A stretch of DNA of 64,000 bases from the NCBI GenBank assembly GCA_947359465.1, contig OX375873.1:94015478-94079477 (forward strand), in the 5' to 3' direction. The notes under the pieces are model-generated. The model ran no database searches. It saw only the letters and a program-made list of their open reading frames with translations, and had not been told where the DNA came from. The stretch comes from Metellina segmentata. Lineage: Eukaryota; Arthropoda; Arachnida; Araneae; Tetragnathidae. A program made the translations under genes and the position numbers. Below, in pieces: positions 23,889 to 35,200 of the stretch (positions are counted from its first letter, which is position 1; each line of letters opens with the position of its first letter).

Positions 23889-24455
23889 ATGTGTCTAACC
23901 ATATATAATGAAACCAATGGCGCCCCCTTGTCATCAATTTTCTTAGTTTTTATCTTCAATATTGATGCCGATAAAGTTAGATATGAAATAACGATGATCG
24001 ATATAAGAGAGTACGTAGCTACTCTCGGTCGTATAAGCCCCAAATGCAAATTTTTAAGCAAAGAGCATATGCGTGGATTTTATTGCGCAAGCCCTGGTGT
24101 AGTTTTCGAGTAGAATACGAAAATATGAATGCAAGAGCCTCTGCGTTGGCCGCGTCCCAAATATGCAAATTAAATGTTCGGTAAAAATGATGCGTATGCA
24201 CCCAAAGCTACAAGAATATTTTGTAGAAATATAGAAAAACCATCTGCTTTAGGACAGATCAGAATACATATGGTCGATTATAACGCGCGAAGACGTTTTA
24301 TTATAAGACTAGAGTTTATACCAAACAATATAGATATGGGGAATTTATTTTTGTGTTCTCATCACATGCATATAGTATCACTTTTAATTTATGGACACAA
24401 GACATTCCAGTACGACTCCATCTATGTTTGCAATTGTTCCTACAGTCGTAAATAG
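23889..24455 (+). pseudogene. Unidentified coding-like region, broken
   Basis: Two open frames in the same phase (23889-24114 and 24174-24455) are separated by about 60 bp that read better in the +1 frame (VEYENMNARASALAASQICK). Together they look like a protein-coding stretch with compensating frameshifts: NIDADKVRYEITMIDIREYV, then EHMRGFYCASPG, then KNDAYAPKATRIFCRNIEKP and NARRRFIIRLEFIPN. Composition is richer in Asp, Arg and Cys than the AT-rich noise nearby. I recognise no family, host or otherwise. A hAT element begins at 24453, at the very end. Chance remains possible. Confidence 0.3.
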
Positions 24456-24977
24456 GGTTGCCAACCGTTCCGGATTAGCCGGGACAGTCCCAGAATTGAA
24501 TATCCTGTCCAGAATCCCATTTGAATGTTAAACTGTCCCGGAATATCAAAGAAAGCTTTCGTCCCATATCACCTACACTCCAAAATAATTCTATCTATCG
24601 CACATGACTTCGCGTCCATCAAGCGTCCGTTCCCCTACTATCCCAATTCAACATCCAAGTCAATACTATATATCGGCATTCGAGTGCAAAAGGTAGTATG
24701 TTAAAAATTCTATTTTATTCTTTTATTATTTCTATACGTGGCATTTTGTGATTTCCATCAGGTGGCAAAATCTCTCATGTCATCAGCTGATCCAATAAAC
24801 TAATAACAAAACCCACAGTATATAATAACAGTATCAAATCATAAGGAAATAATTAGTTTTTTGCTCTCCTGAAAAATGCAGCTTTTAGACATACAACATT
24901 TTGCACTTTTGACATTATCAATGTTTCAGATTTGCGCAATATGTCCGGAATTGTCTCAGAAAAAGTTGGCAACACTA
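24453..24977. mobile_element. hAT-type non-autonomous element (525 bp)
   Basis: Ends are TAGGGTTGCCAAC on the left and, in reverse from 24977, TAGTGTTGCCAAC. The flanks GTCGTAAA (24445-24452) and GTCATAAA (24978-24985) form an 8 bp target-site duplication with one mismatch. Similar CCGGGACAGT/CCGGACAT sub-terminal sequence occurs at both ends. No transposase lies inside. The TIR and 8 bp duplication are the hAT signature. Confidence 0.8.
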
Positions 24978-25104
24978 GTCATAAATCGGACAAAATACAC
25001 GAGTACCATAAGAAAAATGCAAACATAAGAACATGTAGATTGTAGCTATGTAGATAGTAAGCTATGTAGATTTTTATTGTGTGTCTCGTTGAGATAGAGG
25101 TTTC

Positions 25105-25345
25105 GTAGAGTACAATTATAGTATCATTAGGCCCTCCAAGTATTTTCTGTGAGATATCTCGTCCATCAAGAACTGACCAAGTTTGCCAATGATGAGATAT
25201 ATAGTCATCAAGGTACTGTCGATTATTTTACGATGACCAGCTGAAGATACTGTCAACTTTCTTCTAATAACGAAAGACAACGAGATCTTGCTGGACGATA
25301 TATCTCGTCCATTAAAATCTGTTCAGATTTGCTAATGACACTACT
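25105..25345. repeat. GAGATATCTC approx. 40 bp repeat (locus 2)
   Basis: GAGATATCTCGTCCATCAAG near 25151, GAGATATATAGTCATCAAG near 25195, AACGAGATCTTGCTGGACGATATATCTCGTCC near 25278-25310, with TGACCAAGTTTGCCAATGA spacers. Same family as 1331-1582. Confidence 0.65.
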
Positions 25346-25520
25346 TACAGGTCCCGGAATGGCTACATTTGATATCTTAAACCTATTCTTAAGATAGTTG
25401 AAGATGCATTAGATTCCTTTGATGTATATGGCATATTGACTGAAATGGATTGAATTTTGAACATGGCGTAAAGCTTTACATTTAATTCCCACAGCAGACA
25501 GCATGGCATCTATCTATATT

Positions 25521-26042
25521 GTTTGCTGTAGTTATCCTCAATTCTGAATTGAATATCAAGGCAACTGATTTTGCACGTCGAGAGATAAAATAAAACAACT
25601 CTGACATTTTCCTGCAGAATCTTTCGATCGCTGGAAATGTTTATTCAAGTAAACATCATACAAAGGTACTGTAGCTCTAGATTGTGGTGTATTTGAAGTG
25701 CTGTAATACAGCACAAAATTATGCACTCTTTCGAAGTATTTAAGTTATAGATAGTAAATATATTGCGTAATTTCATTGCTACGTTTGCTGTAGTTATCAC
25801 CAATTCTGAATTGAAATTCTAGGTTACTGATCTTGCAACACGAGTGCCAAAATTAAACAATTCTGACATTTTTGGAGAATATTTCGATCTGGAAATCTGT
25901 ATTCAAGTAAACATCACACAAAAGTACTTAAGCTCCAGATTATGGTGTATTTAATGTGATGCAATACAGCACAAGATTATGCAACCGTTCGAAGCATTTA
26001 AGTTATAGATAGAAAATGTATTGCGTAATGTCATAATTACGT
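25521..26042. repeat. Tandem duplication, 2 x 262 bp
   Basis: TTTGCTGTAGTTATC starts at about 25522 and 25784. The copies run through AATTCTGAATTGAA, TTCAAGTAAACATCA, a run ending in AATACAGCACAA, and AAGTTATAGATAG to ATTACG. By eye they are about 85% identical, so the duplication is not recent. Confidence 0.85.
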
Positions 26043-26299
26043 TTTCAAATTTCAAAATTAGAGCCAATTAAGATTCGTGTGTGGATTAACACACTGACAT
26101 AATCAAGAATTGAACCTTTTCAACCGTCCAGTGTTCTAAGTACAATTCTTATATAGTTTATTTTGTGAAAGTACAATGCATTTTAAATTTTAGCAAGACG
26201 TACGTCTCGAGAATATTCCTGTTTTGTTAAATTTTACATGACTTTTGTTGATTAATAGATATCTTGGGATATGCAGTCGTGAAACAAAACCTATTTTTA

Positions 26300-26800
26300 C
26301 GGCAACCGCATAAGTGGGTTGAGAAAAAGAGATGTTAACATTAACTAGTAATAGTCATAAATATTATGAACACATACTAATGCTATTAAAGAACGTTGTA
26401 TGGTGTTGTCTTACCCATATAATCTGTGAGCATCATGAAATATCTCTCAATAACATATACGTAATAGTGTTACGAACATTTATAGCTGTAATAAGTGGAA
26501 ATATCTTTTTAGATATATCATTTAAGGAATGTAGTAAAAAGTAATTTAGCTTTTAAAGTTAAGGGGTAATATTTTCTTTTGCATATACCCATATATGAGG
26601 CAATCGCATCTACGGATTGATTGAAAAAAATGTTAACACTTATTATTTATAGTTATGAATGTTATAAACACGTTATTATTGCTATTAAAAGATGTTGCAT
26701 GATGTTGTCTTCCCCATATAATGTGTGAGCAATACATGATGAAATATCGTCGAACAATATATATAATGTGTTAATAACATTTATACTAATAACAATTGTT
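26300..26800. repeat. Diverged tandem duplication, 2 x about 298 bp
   Basis: GGCAACCGCATA (26301) and GGCAATCGCATC (26599) open two copies. They share GATGTTAACA, TGCTATTAAA, TGATGTTGTCTTCCCCATAT, TGTGAGCA and a CATTTAT end. Divergence is higher than in the adjacent 262 bp pair. Confidence 0.7.
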
Positions 26801-27464
26801 TGTATCTTTTAGACTTACTACATGTAAATCATTCCCATGAATGCTACTAAGGAATTTAGCATTTCCTAGTAAAGGAGATAGCATTTCGTTTTCACAAAGT
26901 TAGAGATCATGAAAAAGGAATCTGTATTTTTACATTGTTTCGCCTTACGAGATCAATTGCCTGAATCCCAAATAAAAACATCCTTTTTCCACTTCATAGA
27001 AAGAGTCGTTTGCATAGCAAAGGACTTCGGAACTGTTCAACCAGAAAATCCAATTTTGCGTGGAACTGCGTTTATCTCTCTTTTTCATTCTTCTGTCTGC
27101 GTGTTTGAGTTTGCAGGCGATTTTTATTGCTTCTTGGGAGGGCATTTTACATCATGTTGCCTTTGACTTCAAAGAATTCAAGAAGCGAAAAAAAGGATTC
27201 CTCCATAAAAGTCAGAATTAGCGCCTCTTAAGTTTCCGTCTGAACGCCCCTGTAATCAAATCGCTCGTTGATTTCGAAGATTTTTAGTTCAACGCAATTA
27301 AATATGCGTTAACCTAAATTTATTGGGAAATACTTTTATTAGGCCACAAATATCGAATCCGAGACTCTTTATTCTTTTTACTGTTCCAAAATTCAAATGT
27401 GTTCTTTTGACAAAAATACTTTGATATATGTATGTAGTATGCGTATACTTTCTAGGACGCCAGT
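26801..27464. other. AT-rich DNA, no supported gene
   Basis: An 85-codon + strand frame at 26909-27166 (KESVFLHCFALRDQLPESQ...) looks mildly protein-like but lacks a recognisable motif, splice context or partner exon. Confidence 0.3.
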
Positions 27465-28115
27465 ATCGGGCTCGTGAGTATGGAAAAAGCTGGATAGAAA
27501 CATTTGGAGGACCATATCTTGTCTGTGGGTCAGGTAAACTTTCCGGAGGATCATAACTGAACTTCGGTCAGGTGGAACCTATCTGGAATGCCGTACCAGG
27601 TCTGCAAGCCTGTTAAAAATATTTGTGTAGACGCATTTACCCAGCGAGCCGGGTAAACCATTTGAACTGCCATATCTAAACTGCAGGACTGTTAAACGTA
27701 ACTCGGAGGGTCGTATCTTTCACCATATATCTCTTTGATCTATCACCATATATCTCTTTGATCACCATATATCCATATATCTCTCTATCCAGAAAAAACT
27801 GCCCGGAGAGTTGTGTCTGGTCTGCGGGCAGGGTAAACCTTCCGGAGGGCTGTACATAAAGTGCAGTGTAACTGCAGTCAGTTAAACCTATATAAAAGAC
27901 AGTATTTTATCTGCAGTTCCTATAAACGCATTTGGTAGGTCGTATAAGGACTACGAAACTGCTAAAATTATTTGGAGCGCTAAATCTGGTCTACGGGTTG
28001 GATAAAACTATTTAGAGTGCCGTATCGGTTCTCTCTACCTGAGATGAATCTATTCCCTGCAATCTATTTACCTTTGGAGTGCGGATTTTGGTGGTCGGGC
28101 TTGATGAACCTCATT
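27465..28115 (+). repeat. Approx. 39-40 bp minisatellite, about 16 degenerate units
   Basis: The unit contains GGTCTGCGGGTCAGGTAAAC followed by a TTTGGAGGGCCGTATC-like half. GGTAAAC-type anchors fall at about 27533, 27571, 27612, 27652 and 27689. A CACCATATATCTCTTTGATC sub-repeat is inserted near 27720-27785. The same unit occurs in reverse orientation at 53395-53635. Confidence 0.8.
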
Positions 28116-28478
28116 CTGAGGAGTAGAACAGATACTTTTTCAATTAGCTAAGAAACTTTTAAAAATCAATTTGATTTGTTCTGAACAGTTTTCTGTACAG
28201 TGTTGCACTAAACTGTAGCGTTGGAAATATCTCTGAATCCATAGAATGGATTAATTTACACATTAACCGTTTGAAATTATTTCGGAAACTGTTGTATCAA
28301 TGTTTTTTTTTCTAGCATAACACAAACCTATTTCCTATTAATGTAATACATTGCTATCGGAAGTTGTGACAGTTCCAGATTTTAACCTTCAGAAGGGTTT
28401 ACATGCATAATTGCACCACCTTGCAACCTACAATATTCTGTACGTTTATTCTAACCAATTTTGATCTACATGGACAAT

Positions 28479-28775
28479 AGAAACTTTCCAAAGGAATCTA
28501 TTCTAAATAAAAGAAATGAATCCTTTCCGAATGATTCTATTCTAAGGAATGAGCAATTTGAATATTCTCTCTAAGGATTCTCTTTTAAGGAAAGTTGCAA
28601 TAGAATTTTCCCATCGGATTTTATTTTACAGTAAAGGCCGACAGAATCGTTCGAATGGGTTCTATTCGAAGGAAAATAACCAGTAGAATCGTCTACGAGA
28701 AAGATTATTTTCGAAGAAAGGCAAAACAGAATATCTCTCTAAAAGTTAAAAGAATCTTTTTATTCTTTAGAAAAA
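28479..28775 (+). repeat. Approx. 40 bp minisatellite, second sequence family
   Basis: Units centred on GGATTCTATTCTAAGGAAA recur at about 28494, 28533, 28574, 28617, 28657 and 28700 (steps of 39-43 bp). The unit sequence is unrelated to the array at 27465-28115, although the period is the same. Confidence 0.7.
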
Positions 28776-29521
28776 TGTGGTTATAAGGTATTAAGTGTGT
28801 TGTTGGGTATAAGCATCACTTCACTGCTTTGTAATCTCGCTACACTGAGAGGATTAAAAAATGAACTACTACAGCTTACGTAAACCCCAATAGTGTTGAT
28901 GGTAATCATTCCTTCCTGTTAAAACATATTCATTGATTTAATTTCCCGCGTGTAATTAAGTTTTTTAAGTAAAATCCAGCTTCATTTCGAATATTTCAAT
29001 AACATGTATTTCTTGTTCCAAAGAAATCTTGATTTAATCTAGAACGAATGCGTTCTATGCCAAAAGGGAATACATACTGAAATATTACAAGACAGATCAA
29101 ATTTTTTTCTTAAATTCGGTGAATGAGCATTTCTAAATATGATTAAAGCGCACATAATGGAGCAAGTACAGCATGCCATAAACCTATTCAACTAAAATTC
29201 TCAGCGTTGAAAAGATTTCAATTTAATTTTAATTCTCCATTGAGTTCAAGTTAGATCACAGTTAAGAATTTTCTCATCAAACGAAGCTAAGCGTATGGGA
29301 TTCTAAAAATAAAGTTTTAAACACACAGTTAAATTACATGAATTCCGTACCAACAACATCAAAAAATAAACTCATTTCACATTTGTAATTTAGTGTTATG
29401 GTAACAGTGTAAAACTATTCGCAATCCAGTGAATATGTCCAAAGTTTTTCAGTTCAAATGGGATTTTATTGCTTCTTAAGAGATCTTAAACGGCAATGAT
29501 GTGTTTATTATGTTTTGTTTA
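28776..29521. other. AT-rich non-coding DNA
   Basis: No gene, transposon end or tandem array recognised. Confidence 0.4.
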
Positions 29522-29529
29522 CTCTACAG

Positions 29530-29692
29530 CAGGCCTCGAAATAGATTTTTTAATACAGGTGCACCTTGTACACCTAAGCTTTTAAATTAGGTGCACAAGG
29601 TGCACTGTGTGCACCTAGTAGGAAAAAATTAGGTGCACAATTATATTTTCATGTGCACAGTGCACCTGTGCACCCGGGTATTTCGAGCCCTG
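29530..29692. mobile_element. hAT-type MITE, 163 bp
   Basis: Ends CAGGCCTCGAAATA and, in reverse, CAGGGCTCGAAATA. The flanks CTCTACAG (29522-29529 and 29693-29700) are an exact 8 bp target-site duplication. The interior is built of repeated GTGCACC / GGTGCAC palindromic motifs, giving a strong self-complementary fold. The class is certain from the ends; no protein is encoded. Confidence 0.9.
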
Positions 29693-30042
29693 CTCTACAG
29701 TGAAGTGAATACACAGTGGAGTATTTTCAGCCGACGTATAATTCAGTCTCATTTACTGAATTTCACTTTTCAGTTTTTATTGATATTTCAGATTATTTCT
29801 TCCCTGAATCAAAAATTAAAAATTTATTCAATTCCAAATATAATACGATAGAATGCTGAAATATATTGATTACACATACTGTGTACCCTTGTATTGATCA
29901 AGTTTCATTCGAAATATAATAATCGAAATCGATAGAAACTTTATTTATTAAATATAAAACAAACGTGTAATAACACATACACCACCCTCAAAAACAGAAA
30001 GGATCTCCGAAACTATCAATTTCAAGGGAAATAAGTAGTCAC

Positions 30043-30119
30043 GGAGTGAATCAAAGGAAACCCCGCCTAACGCAAGAAGGCAGTGGGGTCACGTGGTTTT
30101 GAACGAGTCTACTATTTCA
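30043..30119 (+). repeat. Direct repeat with CACGTG core, copy 1
   Basis: CGGAGTGAATCAAAGGA...GTCACGTGGTTTTGA.CGAGTCTACTATTT. The partner is at 30453-30521, about 410 bp away. It may be the conserved end of an unrecognised short transposable element. Confidence 0.6.
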
Positions 30120-30452
30120 CTTTACTAAAAACACATTTAAAAAATAAATTATACGAATTCTAACAAACGAATCAATTATTTCCCCAGACATCAAAATAAC
30201 ACTAGACGCCAAGAAAAATATACAGGTTTAACGGTTTTTTATAACTTTAAGGCCCACGCGGTTACCGCAAAAGATTTTAAACACATACCCAGATGTTTGT
30301 ATTGCTGGTACGTGGTGGTGGTGGGGGTTAAAATTATAGGATTTATCTCTGCTTACCACCAGAGAGGAATATTTAAACTCCAGGTGTATACTGAATTATC
30401 TGCAGCTCGCAATTTAATTGCATATCGAATTTCACGGAAAATTGGGGCTTTC

Positions 30453-30521
30453 GGAGTGAATCAAAGGATTGTTCGGCTCCCGTAAGATGGATCACGTGTT
30501 TTTGAGCGAGTCTATAATTTA
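30453..30521 (+). repeat. Direct repeat with CACGTG core, copy 2
   Basis: CGGAGTGAATCAAAGGA...ATCACGTGTTTTTGAGCGAGTCTATAATTT. Several base changes and a length difference distinguish it from copy 1. Confidence 0.6.
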
Positions 30522-30934
30522 AAAAAGGGACCCCCCTGGTGGAAATGTAAACAACTCCCTTCCTCAATTGGCGACTTTAGTACTGTTAAGTGACTTAGTA
30601 GATTTAGCAGGTAGTAGTAGTAGGATAAGTTGATTCCAGTACCGATTTTATCATTCAATTCCAAAAAGTGGTCGAGAGAAAAAAATCTTCTATGGCGATT
30701 GCTTCACATGTTTCTTTGTCTTCTGCCAGGACGAATCTGCGTAGTACACCCCCTTTCCAAGAAAACGTTTCACACCCATTCAGAAATCAACTGATCCATG
30801 ATTGACCGCCTTCACGTGGAAGACACACAAAAGTGATTTTATTAATAACTATTAAAATTAAACTAGTGTGTTTTTAAAATTGACTGTCATACGTTCAACC
30901 TTCTTTGGAGCAGTGGGACCGCCGTTCTTGAAGA

Positions 30935-31060
30935 TTGGTTGCTTGTTTTGGAGTTTTATGTCGCAAGGGCCATATTTTTTGGCCATGCGGCGCCAAAAAC
31001 CAGACAATGCCAAGTACAAAATGTCGTGAATGTCGAAAATATATCTTGCATATCCGGGAA
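30935..31060 (-). mobile_element. SINE C 3' portion
   Basis: On the - strand it shows GGCGCCGCATGGCC...GGCCCTTGCGACATAAAACTC, the diagnostic 3' end of the second SINE family (usually GGCCAAATATGGCCCTTGTG then CCATAAAACCCAACC). Confidence 0.65.
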
Positions 31061-32232
31061 GCGTGACATTGGCGTTTACTAAAGATAGTAAACCCATGGG
31101 AAAAGAAAAGATCAATAAAGTACCTACGGTCCGTGAACCCCATACACAGTTAAAGAAGATATGCCCATGAGGGCGTACTTTAGGAGTTTAAGAGACTAAT
31201 TACATATATTAGTCTAGGTAATGAAAGCTAAGGTATATAAATATACTCTAATTAGATATTCTTATGTCAAGAGATGTTCTAGATGGGCAGTGTGTCTTAC
31301 GGTGAGCCAACTCCTCTTAAAAAAGCTAAAATACTAAATCTGATTGATTGACGCTTATTTCGTGGTACTAAGTTCTGCACAAGACATGGAAGGTTGCGCA
31401 ATATTTATTTTTCAAATACTGTAGTGGAGTCCGAAAATATTATTTGGCTATTGACATTGATACAATGTGGAGAGGCTGACTGTTTTACATTATGGGAAGT
31501 TTTTCGTACCATCGACGAAGATCATATGCTTTAGATGTTCAGTGCGCAGTCTTGTCAACAGCAAAACTTTTCTTGACATGTTGAGATCTAAGATCTCACT
31601 TGGAGATTTATATCTGTACCAATGATGGGAATGTACAATTTTTTATAAAGGTTGGGTTTTAAGATAGACAGACGGTCTTCCTCTGAAAAGGCTATGTCTC
31701 TTCTTAGGGTTCCAGGTAACATCTTTGTTCGATTTTGCCAAATTGTCTTCTGTTTCGTTCCCTCGGTTGCCAACGTAAAACACGAAATATCTGCATCTCG
31801 GTAGAAAAAAAATCAGATTCATTGATTTTGATGCATGTCCAAAAATCATTTGAAGGTAATGAAAGTTATAACAGAAAAATCGTATGTCTTTCTTTCAATG
31901 CATTTTGAATGAATCTAAACATTAGAAAGTATTTTTTGCGCACTGCATTAAAAATAAGTATTTTGTAATTGCAAGAAATATACATTAGGTCTATTTAAAA
32001 CCAAGGTAACTAAAAATAATTTTATTTGGTTTGTCTCACAAAACTGTTCAATTTTGTTTCACAAGGTGTAATTAGATTGGGGCATTGTGCTCATAAAAAG
32101 GATTTTGAACACCTACAAACATTCGTATGAAAACCGAGTTCCTAACCCAATATCGGTTGAACAAATCGCACAGTTTTAACCACTCGGCTACCCCTACCGA
32201 AGATTTAAATTGGCTAAGATTCCAAATTTAGT
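31061..32232. other. Non-coding DNA
   Basis: No gene recognised. Overlapping short - strand ORFs at 31588-31849 lack motifs. Confidence 0.35.
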
Positions 32233-32562
32233 TAGGTGCCTCAGTATCCCGATTGGTAGAGCTGCGAATTAGCAGCCGGAGGGTTGCTAGTTCGAAACTG
32301 ATCCAACCAAAGACCATCGTGAATGCGGGAACTAGTAGACGTTAAACCTATCGTTGTCTTAACTGTTTTCATGTTAGCGTGGCGAGGAAGTTTAGCGAGT
32401 GGTGTGTCTGCTCAGGTGTGTTGACCTCGTGACGATGGTCGTCTGTCCGTGGTTCAAAGTTTCGAAGGGCTGTCCTCCGATCATTCTCTGAGAGATTGAC
32501 CCCGTCAATAGCCTGGTGGGTTGCATCCAGTGTGACGTAAATTCAACGCTCTACCTACCTAG
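32233..32562 (+). mobile_element. SINE A/B copy with B-type head
   Basis: The tRNA-like head has an A-box-like GATTGGTAGAGCTGCGAATT and a B-box-like TAGTTCGAAACTG. It leads through AAAGACCATCGTG into the shared body (GTTAAACCTATCG..., CTGCTCAGGTGT, CCGTGGTTCAAAGTTTCGA, CTCCGATC) and a 3' end GTGTGACGTAAATTCAACGC plus CTACCTACC. Confidence 0.85.
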
Positions 32563-34029
32563 AACCAAAAGAATGCAATGCGTCCAAGGAAGGTTTCCGG
32601 ATTGGATTTGGTTCTTGTGGCAAAAGGTCATGAAAAAGAAAAATTGGCTAAATAAAGCACTTGTGCAAAATAATTTAAACCAAACTAAGCAAGGCAAGGT
32701 GCGCCATGCAGGTTATATATTTGAATATGTACCTCCAATAGAACGAAAACTGATAGATTAGTGTTAAAACCCATTGAGTTCCAGATAACTTATCAATGTG
32801 TCCTTAAAATTGTATTATATCAACAGCTTTTAATATCATAACTGGTTGGTGTTGAACAAGGAGGAGGTTGTATTAAAGATTTGTCTGTAGACTTTATTTA
32901 CGATGGACGTACACAATTGTTACAGAATGATATTGCATTGTAAATAGACACTTTAAAACATCCTACCCGTTCAAAACACGCAACTTTAATATCCTCAGTT
33001 TCTAGCCCTCATGATAATGTGGTAAAATTCGCCAATTCATGACACAGTGAAATTGTATGAGTTGTACAGGAATTGGACATCCCGGAACAATTCTTCGTCT
33101 ACTATTACGAGGTAACACTAATTCATTTAAAAACTGTGAAGAAATTAAAAAAAAATGAGTCATCAAACGTCATAGGAAAAGTTTTTACGGGATAAACTTT
33201 TTAGCGTAGCAAGATTAAAATTACTTGCGTAGAAGTAATAAATTATTCTGTTACTGGGTAAGAGAGACTATGGAAGTTGTTGCATGCTAAAAGGAAACAC
33301 GAATTTTTAACCCTTGTAAAGGTTTGTCCGTCATGCCCTGGTGGTTTGTCCTGTTGCTGATGAAAAATTTATTACAAACTGTCACTATTTCTGGGCAAGG
33401 GAAATATATTTTACTGATCGGAGAAAAAGGGCACTTTAATCTTGATGAGGTATCCGGTTATTAACAAAATTGATCATATCTTCATAGATATAATATCTCG
33501 TCAAAACCATTTGGAGATTTAAATTAGTTTTCAAATGAAATAAACAAAAATATTTCTGTGTGCAATTACATTTCTAGGTTACGGATGTGAAAAGTTTACT
33601 TTTCTTGCCTTAACTCCCTATTTTTCAAAATCGATACACAATAAGATATGTGATCCAAACCACAATTTGTTATTAATTTTCAACAATATGTAACTTGAAA
33701 ATAAAAAATTATTTACCGAAACACATAAAAGAGCATGTTATGTTGATGGAGCTTGCATCGATTTCTGTGGCAGGATTCAGTAGAAGATTATGGTTCTCAG
33801 ATAGTGGATGGAATAAATTATGGCGGGCTTTGAAGTTGACGAGCGGTGAGGACGAAATAAAAATGCTGAATGCATAAATAATGTCATAGCAAAAATCGCA
33901 AGATACATTTTTTCCCTTTCAACATTTTGTAAAAGATACTGTAAAACAATATCAAATGTCTGTTTTGCTCTGGTGTTTCAAACTGAACACAAAATGTTTT
34001 TATAATACTTCAGTACTATAATAATTCCA
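32563..34029. other. AT-rich non-coding DNA
   Basis: No gene is seen. A weak GAGATATCTC-type repeat lies at 33440-33510. Confidence 0.35.
33440..33510. repeat. GAGATATCTC approx. 40 bp repeat (locus 3)
   Basis: GATGAGGTATCCGGTTATTA and ATAATATCTCGTCAAAACC, about 48 bp apart with an AAAATTGATCATATCTT spacer. A short remnant of the family at 1.3 and 25.1 kb. Confidence 0.45.
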
Positions 34030-34200
34030 GTTTCAAGAACCCTCCAAGTGGTTTCGACAAGATATCTCGTCCTCAAGATGCAACTGATTTTTTTTGTGAT
34101 GACGAATTCCACGATCTGGTCAGTTTCCTGTAATGACGAAGCAACTCGTCTGTCAGAGATCCGGCCAGTTTTGCCAATCGCAAGCAACATCGTCCAGACA
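34030..34200. repeat. GAGATATCTC approx. 40 bp repeat (locus 4)
   Basis: GACAAGATATCTCGTCCTCA near 34056 is preceded by AACCCTCCAAGTGGTTTC, which also precedes locus 2 and locus 6 in diverged form. That suggests a fixed left boundary for the repeat. Confidence 0.55.
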
Positions 34201-34543
34201 ACAACCAGGAAGTTTAATGAATATTCGAGAAATGCTTTTAAAAACTGCCTAATAAAATATAAAAAAGAATAACATCATCCTAAAAACTAAAAATACGTTG
34301 AAGAGATATTATATCCATAGTTATTACAAATAGAAAAATGACAGTGTTCGTATTAAAAAAAGGGAGCTTAAAAGGATAATATTGATGTGGAACGTTACTG
34401 GTTCTATGTTCTGAAGAATCTTTGGCAAAACATATTTGTTGAGTGGTAAAACCTTAGTAGTTCTTATCGCAGTTATCCAATTGGTGACGTTCATATCAGG
34501 ATTCATCATCTGAAATATTTAATTCACAGGTTTATCTTAAGGG

Positions 34544-34877
34544 TAATGGTAATGGTAATTTTTAGTTAACGTCGTACTAGAGCAACACAACGGGCTATTG
34601 ACGACGGTCCGGGATCAGTCCCTTAAGGGAAAGATCCGAGGACAACACCTCGTAATTTTGAACCACGGTCAGATGACGAAGCAACACCTGAGCTGGCACC
34701 CCACTCTCCAAACTTCCACGCCAACCCAACGTGAGGACTTTCGGCCACGACAGATTTAAGGTGCACCAGCCGCCTCTACACCATACGCTTACAAACATCC
34801 ATGCCCGGACCCGGATTCGAACCAGGAACCTTCCGATCTAGAGGCTAACACCTTAACCACTATACCGTTTGGTCGGC
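34544..34877 (-). mobile_element. Full-length SINE A with 13 bp target-site duplication
   Basis: The reference copy for this window, on the - strand. It starts GCCGACCAAACGGTATAGTG, with an A-box-like TAGTGGTTAAGG, GCCTCTAGATCGGAAGG and the B box GGTTCGAATCC. It passes through GCATGGATGTTTGTAAGCGT and the shared body, and ends in a short ATTACC repeat tail. TTTATCTTAAGGG flanks it exactly at 34531-34543 and 34878-34890. At 334 bp with an exact 13 bp duplication, it indicates LINE-type retroposition and a fairly recent insertion. Transcription by RNA polymerase III is expected from the A and B boxes. Confidence 0.95.
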
Positions 34878-34984
34878 TTTATCTTAAGGGATATAGTCAG
34901 ATACATCTGGACAAAATTTAAATTTCTTTCGCTCCGTAACATAGAAATACTAAAAACTAAAATTTGAAACTTTATCCACATTAA

Positions 34985-35200
34985 ACCCTAATCGTGGTTG
35001 TCTCGACGGTGTACCTCATCATTAGCAAAACTGACCATTTCTTGATGGACGAAATATCTCGTAATTAGAAGAAAACTGATCAAATATTGATATAGTCACC
35101 AAAAATTGGCAATATCTTGATAAGGGGATATTTTGCGATTGGAAAAAGAGGTCAGATCATAATGGGCGAGACATCTCGTCAAAGGCATTTGAAGGGTAAA
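34985..35200. repeat. GAGATATCTC approx. 40 bp repeat (locus 5)
   Basis: Begins AAACCCTAATCGTGGTTGTC, shared with locus 1 (AATCCTAATGTGGTTGTC). Units contain GACGGTGTACCTCATCATTA, GACGAAATATCTCGTAATTA and GGGCGAGACATCTCGTCAAA with GAAAACTGATCA spacers. Confidence 0.6.

Larger units (their letters stand above)
29701..30934. other. Non-coding DNA with a dispersed 70 bp direct repeat
   Basis: The motif CGGAGTGAATCAAAGGA followed by CACGTG, TTTTGA and CGAGTCTA occurs at 30043-30119 and 30453-30521 in the same orientation. No gene is supported; the region is moderately less AT-rich than its surroundings. Confidence 0.45.

Noticed and set aside
27465..28115. CRISPR-like spaced repeat
   Set aside because: The genome is eukaryotic and the units are degenerate along their whole length, with no constant repeat plus unique spacers; it is a minisatellite.
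34595..34877. tRNA gene suspected from A and B boxes
   Set aside because: The tRNA-like head lacks a proper anticodon stem and is fused to the SINE body with a target-site duplication. It is a SINE, not a tRNA gene.
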